Translations under genes and position numbers: made by a program
Source: an uncultured Phascolarctobacterium sp.
GTDB taxonomy: Bacteria; Bacillota; Negativicutes; Acidaminococcales; Acidaminococcaceae
Length of the DNA stretch: 6,558 bases
Direction: 5' to 3'
Assembly (NCBI GenBank): GCA_900553055.1
Contig: USBV01000088.1
Location: forward strand, 1-6,558
Notes under the pieces: model-generated
What the model saw: only the letters and a program-made list of their open reading frames with translations
What the model was told of the DNA's origin: nothing
Database searches by the model: none
Shown here: piece by piece, positions 5,888-6,558 of the stretch
Layout of the letters: each line of letters opens with the position of its first letter
How positions within the stretch are numbered: the stretch's first letter is position 1

Positions 5888-6379
5888 TTAGAATTGGTAT
5901 TTGAGCTCTTTTTCGAAAATCACGCCAGTTTCGGGGTTGATGGTGTAGTTGCCACGCACGCCGGGAGCGGTGAATTTAACTTCGTATTCATACAGGCCAT
6001 TATCGCGGTCCAGCTCAATTTTGGTGAATACGGCTTGCGGATATTCCTTGAGAATCAGGTTTTGTACATCGGTGGTGCCGAGCACGATTTTGCTGCTGCC
6101 CATTTGGGTTTTGGCATCCATGGAATATTCTTTAATCGTGCCATTACTTTGCAGTACGTCGATTTCGTATTCAGTATTAGTAGCGTTATCATAGAATTTT
6201 ACTTCAAAATAAGGAGTAAGTTTGTGCATTTCCATTTTAGTCATAATATGAGTGCTGGAAGCAGGAACCTCTTTTGCAGCGATTGCCTTAGCTTCGTCAG
6301 CATTAATCGCTGCAAAAGCGCTAGCAGAAAAAGCAAGGGTTGCTAAACCAGTTACGAGAGCGGTAGTCATTTTTTTCAT
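5888..6379 (-). CDS. Secreted protein with two PepSY domains
   Basis: The 163-residue product starts with a Sec signal peptide: MKKM, a hydrophobic core, and SASAFA with probable cleavage after Ala23. The mature part holds two PepSY-like repeats. The first (about 26-88) opens with INADEAKAIAAKEVP and has YFEVKFYD and YEIDVLQSNGTIKEY. The second (about 100-160) has VQNLILKEYPQA, GLYEYEVKFTAPGVRGNYTI and NPETGVIFEKEL. PepSY domains occur as small exported proteins and as propeptides of some peptidases, where they are proposed to inhibit proteolysis; no peptidase is fused or adjacent here. With no lipobox or further membrane segment, a free periplasmic or extracellular location is likely. AGGAGGT (6387-6393) sits 7 bases before the ATG. 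It is monocistronic by its promoter and terminator. The exact function is unknown. Confidence 0.85.
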   Translation of the reverse strand: MKKMTTALVTGLATLAFSASAFAAINADEAKAIAAKEVPASSTHIMTKMEMHKLTPYFEVKFYDNATNTEYEIDVLQSNGTIKEYSMDAKTQMGSSKIVLGTTDVQNLILKEYPQAVFTKIELDRDNGLYEYEVKFTAPGVRGNYTINPETGVIFEKELKYQF

Positions 6380-6412
6380 TATATAGACCTCCTAGAAAAT
6401 ATGCCGACTTTT

Positions 6413-6433
6413 AGAAGAAAAAAGAATTCTTCT
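6413..6433 (-). repeat. Inverted repeat in the PepSY gene leader
   Basis: AGAAGAA (6413-6419) mirrors TTCTTCT (6427-6433) with 7 bases between. It lies just downstream of the predicted transcription start and some 20 bases ahead of the ribosome site. It may be an operator or an RNA hairpin, but the purine/pyrimidine-biased, A/T-rich composition weakens the case. Confidence 0.3.
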
Positions 6434-6442
6434 TTTGTTTAT

Positions 6443-6471
6443 AGGATACTAAAAAGCTAGGAAATAGTCAA
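6443..6471 (-). promoter_or_regulatory. Promoter of the PepSY protein gene
   Basis: On the minus strand TTGACT (6471-6466) and TATCCT (6448-6443) are separated by 17 bp. Transcription would start near 6436, giving a leader of about 57 bases before the ATG at 6379. Confidence 0.7.
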
Positions 6472-6488
6472 GTGAAGAATCTGCAAAC

Positions 6489-6518
6489 AAAAAAGCTCGC
6501 ACTTTTCAGTACGAGCTT
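6489..6518 (-). terminator. Rho-independent terminator of a minus-strand gene beyond the right edge
   Basis: On the minus strand, AAGCTCG (6518-6512) pairs with CGAGCTT (6499-6493). After one mismatch the pairing continues as ACT/AGT closing a GAAA tetraloop. Four more Ts follow (TTTTTTG overall including the stem end), then GTTTG. The plus-strand side (AGAATTC) has no T tract, so it acts on transcription entering from the right. It insulates the PepSY promoter, which lies about 20 bases downstream. Confidence 0.75.
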
Positions 6519-6558
6519 AGAATTCAATTTGTGGTGTTTTTGCTCGATGTACGCATAG

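Noticed and set aside
5894..6346. A 150-codon open frame on the plus strand over the PepSY gene
   Set aside because: The minus strand has a signal peptide, ribosome site, promoter and terminator. The plus frame has none of these and begins just after the shared terminator only by coincidence.

Overview
The window carries one partial and six complete protein genes, most with a recognisable promoter and terminator. The organism looks like an anaerobic bacterium with Firmicutes-type expression signals: strong AGGAGG-like ribosome binding sites, sigma-70/SigA promoters with 16-18 bp spacers, and U-rich hairpin terminators. It also has a periplasmic-type PepSY protein with a classical signal peptide and central C4-dicarboxylate metabolism genes. 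That mix would fit a Negativicutes member (for example an Acidaminococcaceae/Veillonellaceae-like propionate or succinate metaboliser). This placement is an inference from style and gene content, not a demonstrated assignment.

Layout. Bases 1-525 (minus) hold the N-terminal 175 residues of a class III CoA transferase / 2-methylacyl-CoA racemase family protein. A 270-base divergent control region (526-795) follows, with a promoter in each direction and an 8-10 base direct repeat present three times. Bases 796-3486 (plus) hold a three-gene operon: malic enzyme, then the alpha and beta subunits of a class I iron-sulfur fumarase. It closes with a strong terminator at 3499-3532. A monocistronic methionine-binding lipoprotein gene (metQ) occupies 3615-4436 with its own near-consensus promoter and terminator. 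An RlmI-type 23S rRNA methyltransferase gene occupies 4599-5822. It converges on a minus-strand gene for a small secreted protein with two PepSY domains (5888-6379), and a shared hairpin terminator lies between them. The right edge (6489-6518) holds a minus-strand terminator for a gene that lies beyond the window.

How the genes work together. Fumarase interconverts fumarate and malate, and malic enzyme interconverts malate and pyruvate + CO2 with a nicotinamide cofactor. The operon is therefore a compact fumarate-malate-pyruvate connection that bypasses malate dehydrogenase and oxaloacetate. The other genes (methionine uptake, rRNA modification, PepSY protein) look functionally independent of it.

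I found no mobile element, CRISPR array, RNA gene or plainly new system. The most interesting material is regulatory: the repeated ATCACTAA element between the divergent genes, and the pair of mutually exclusive hairpins in the short metQ leader.
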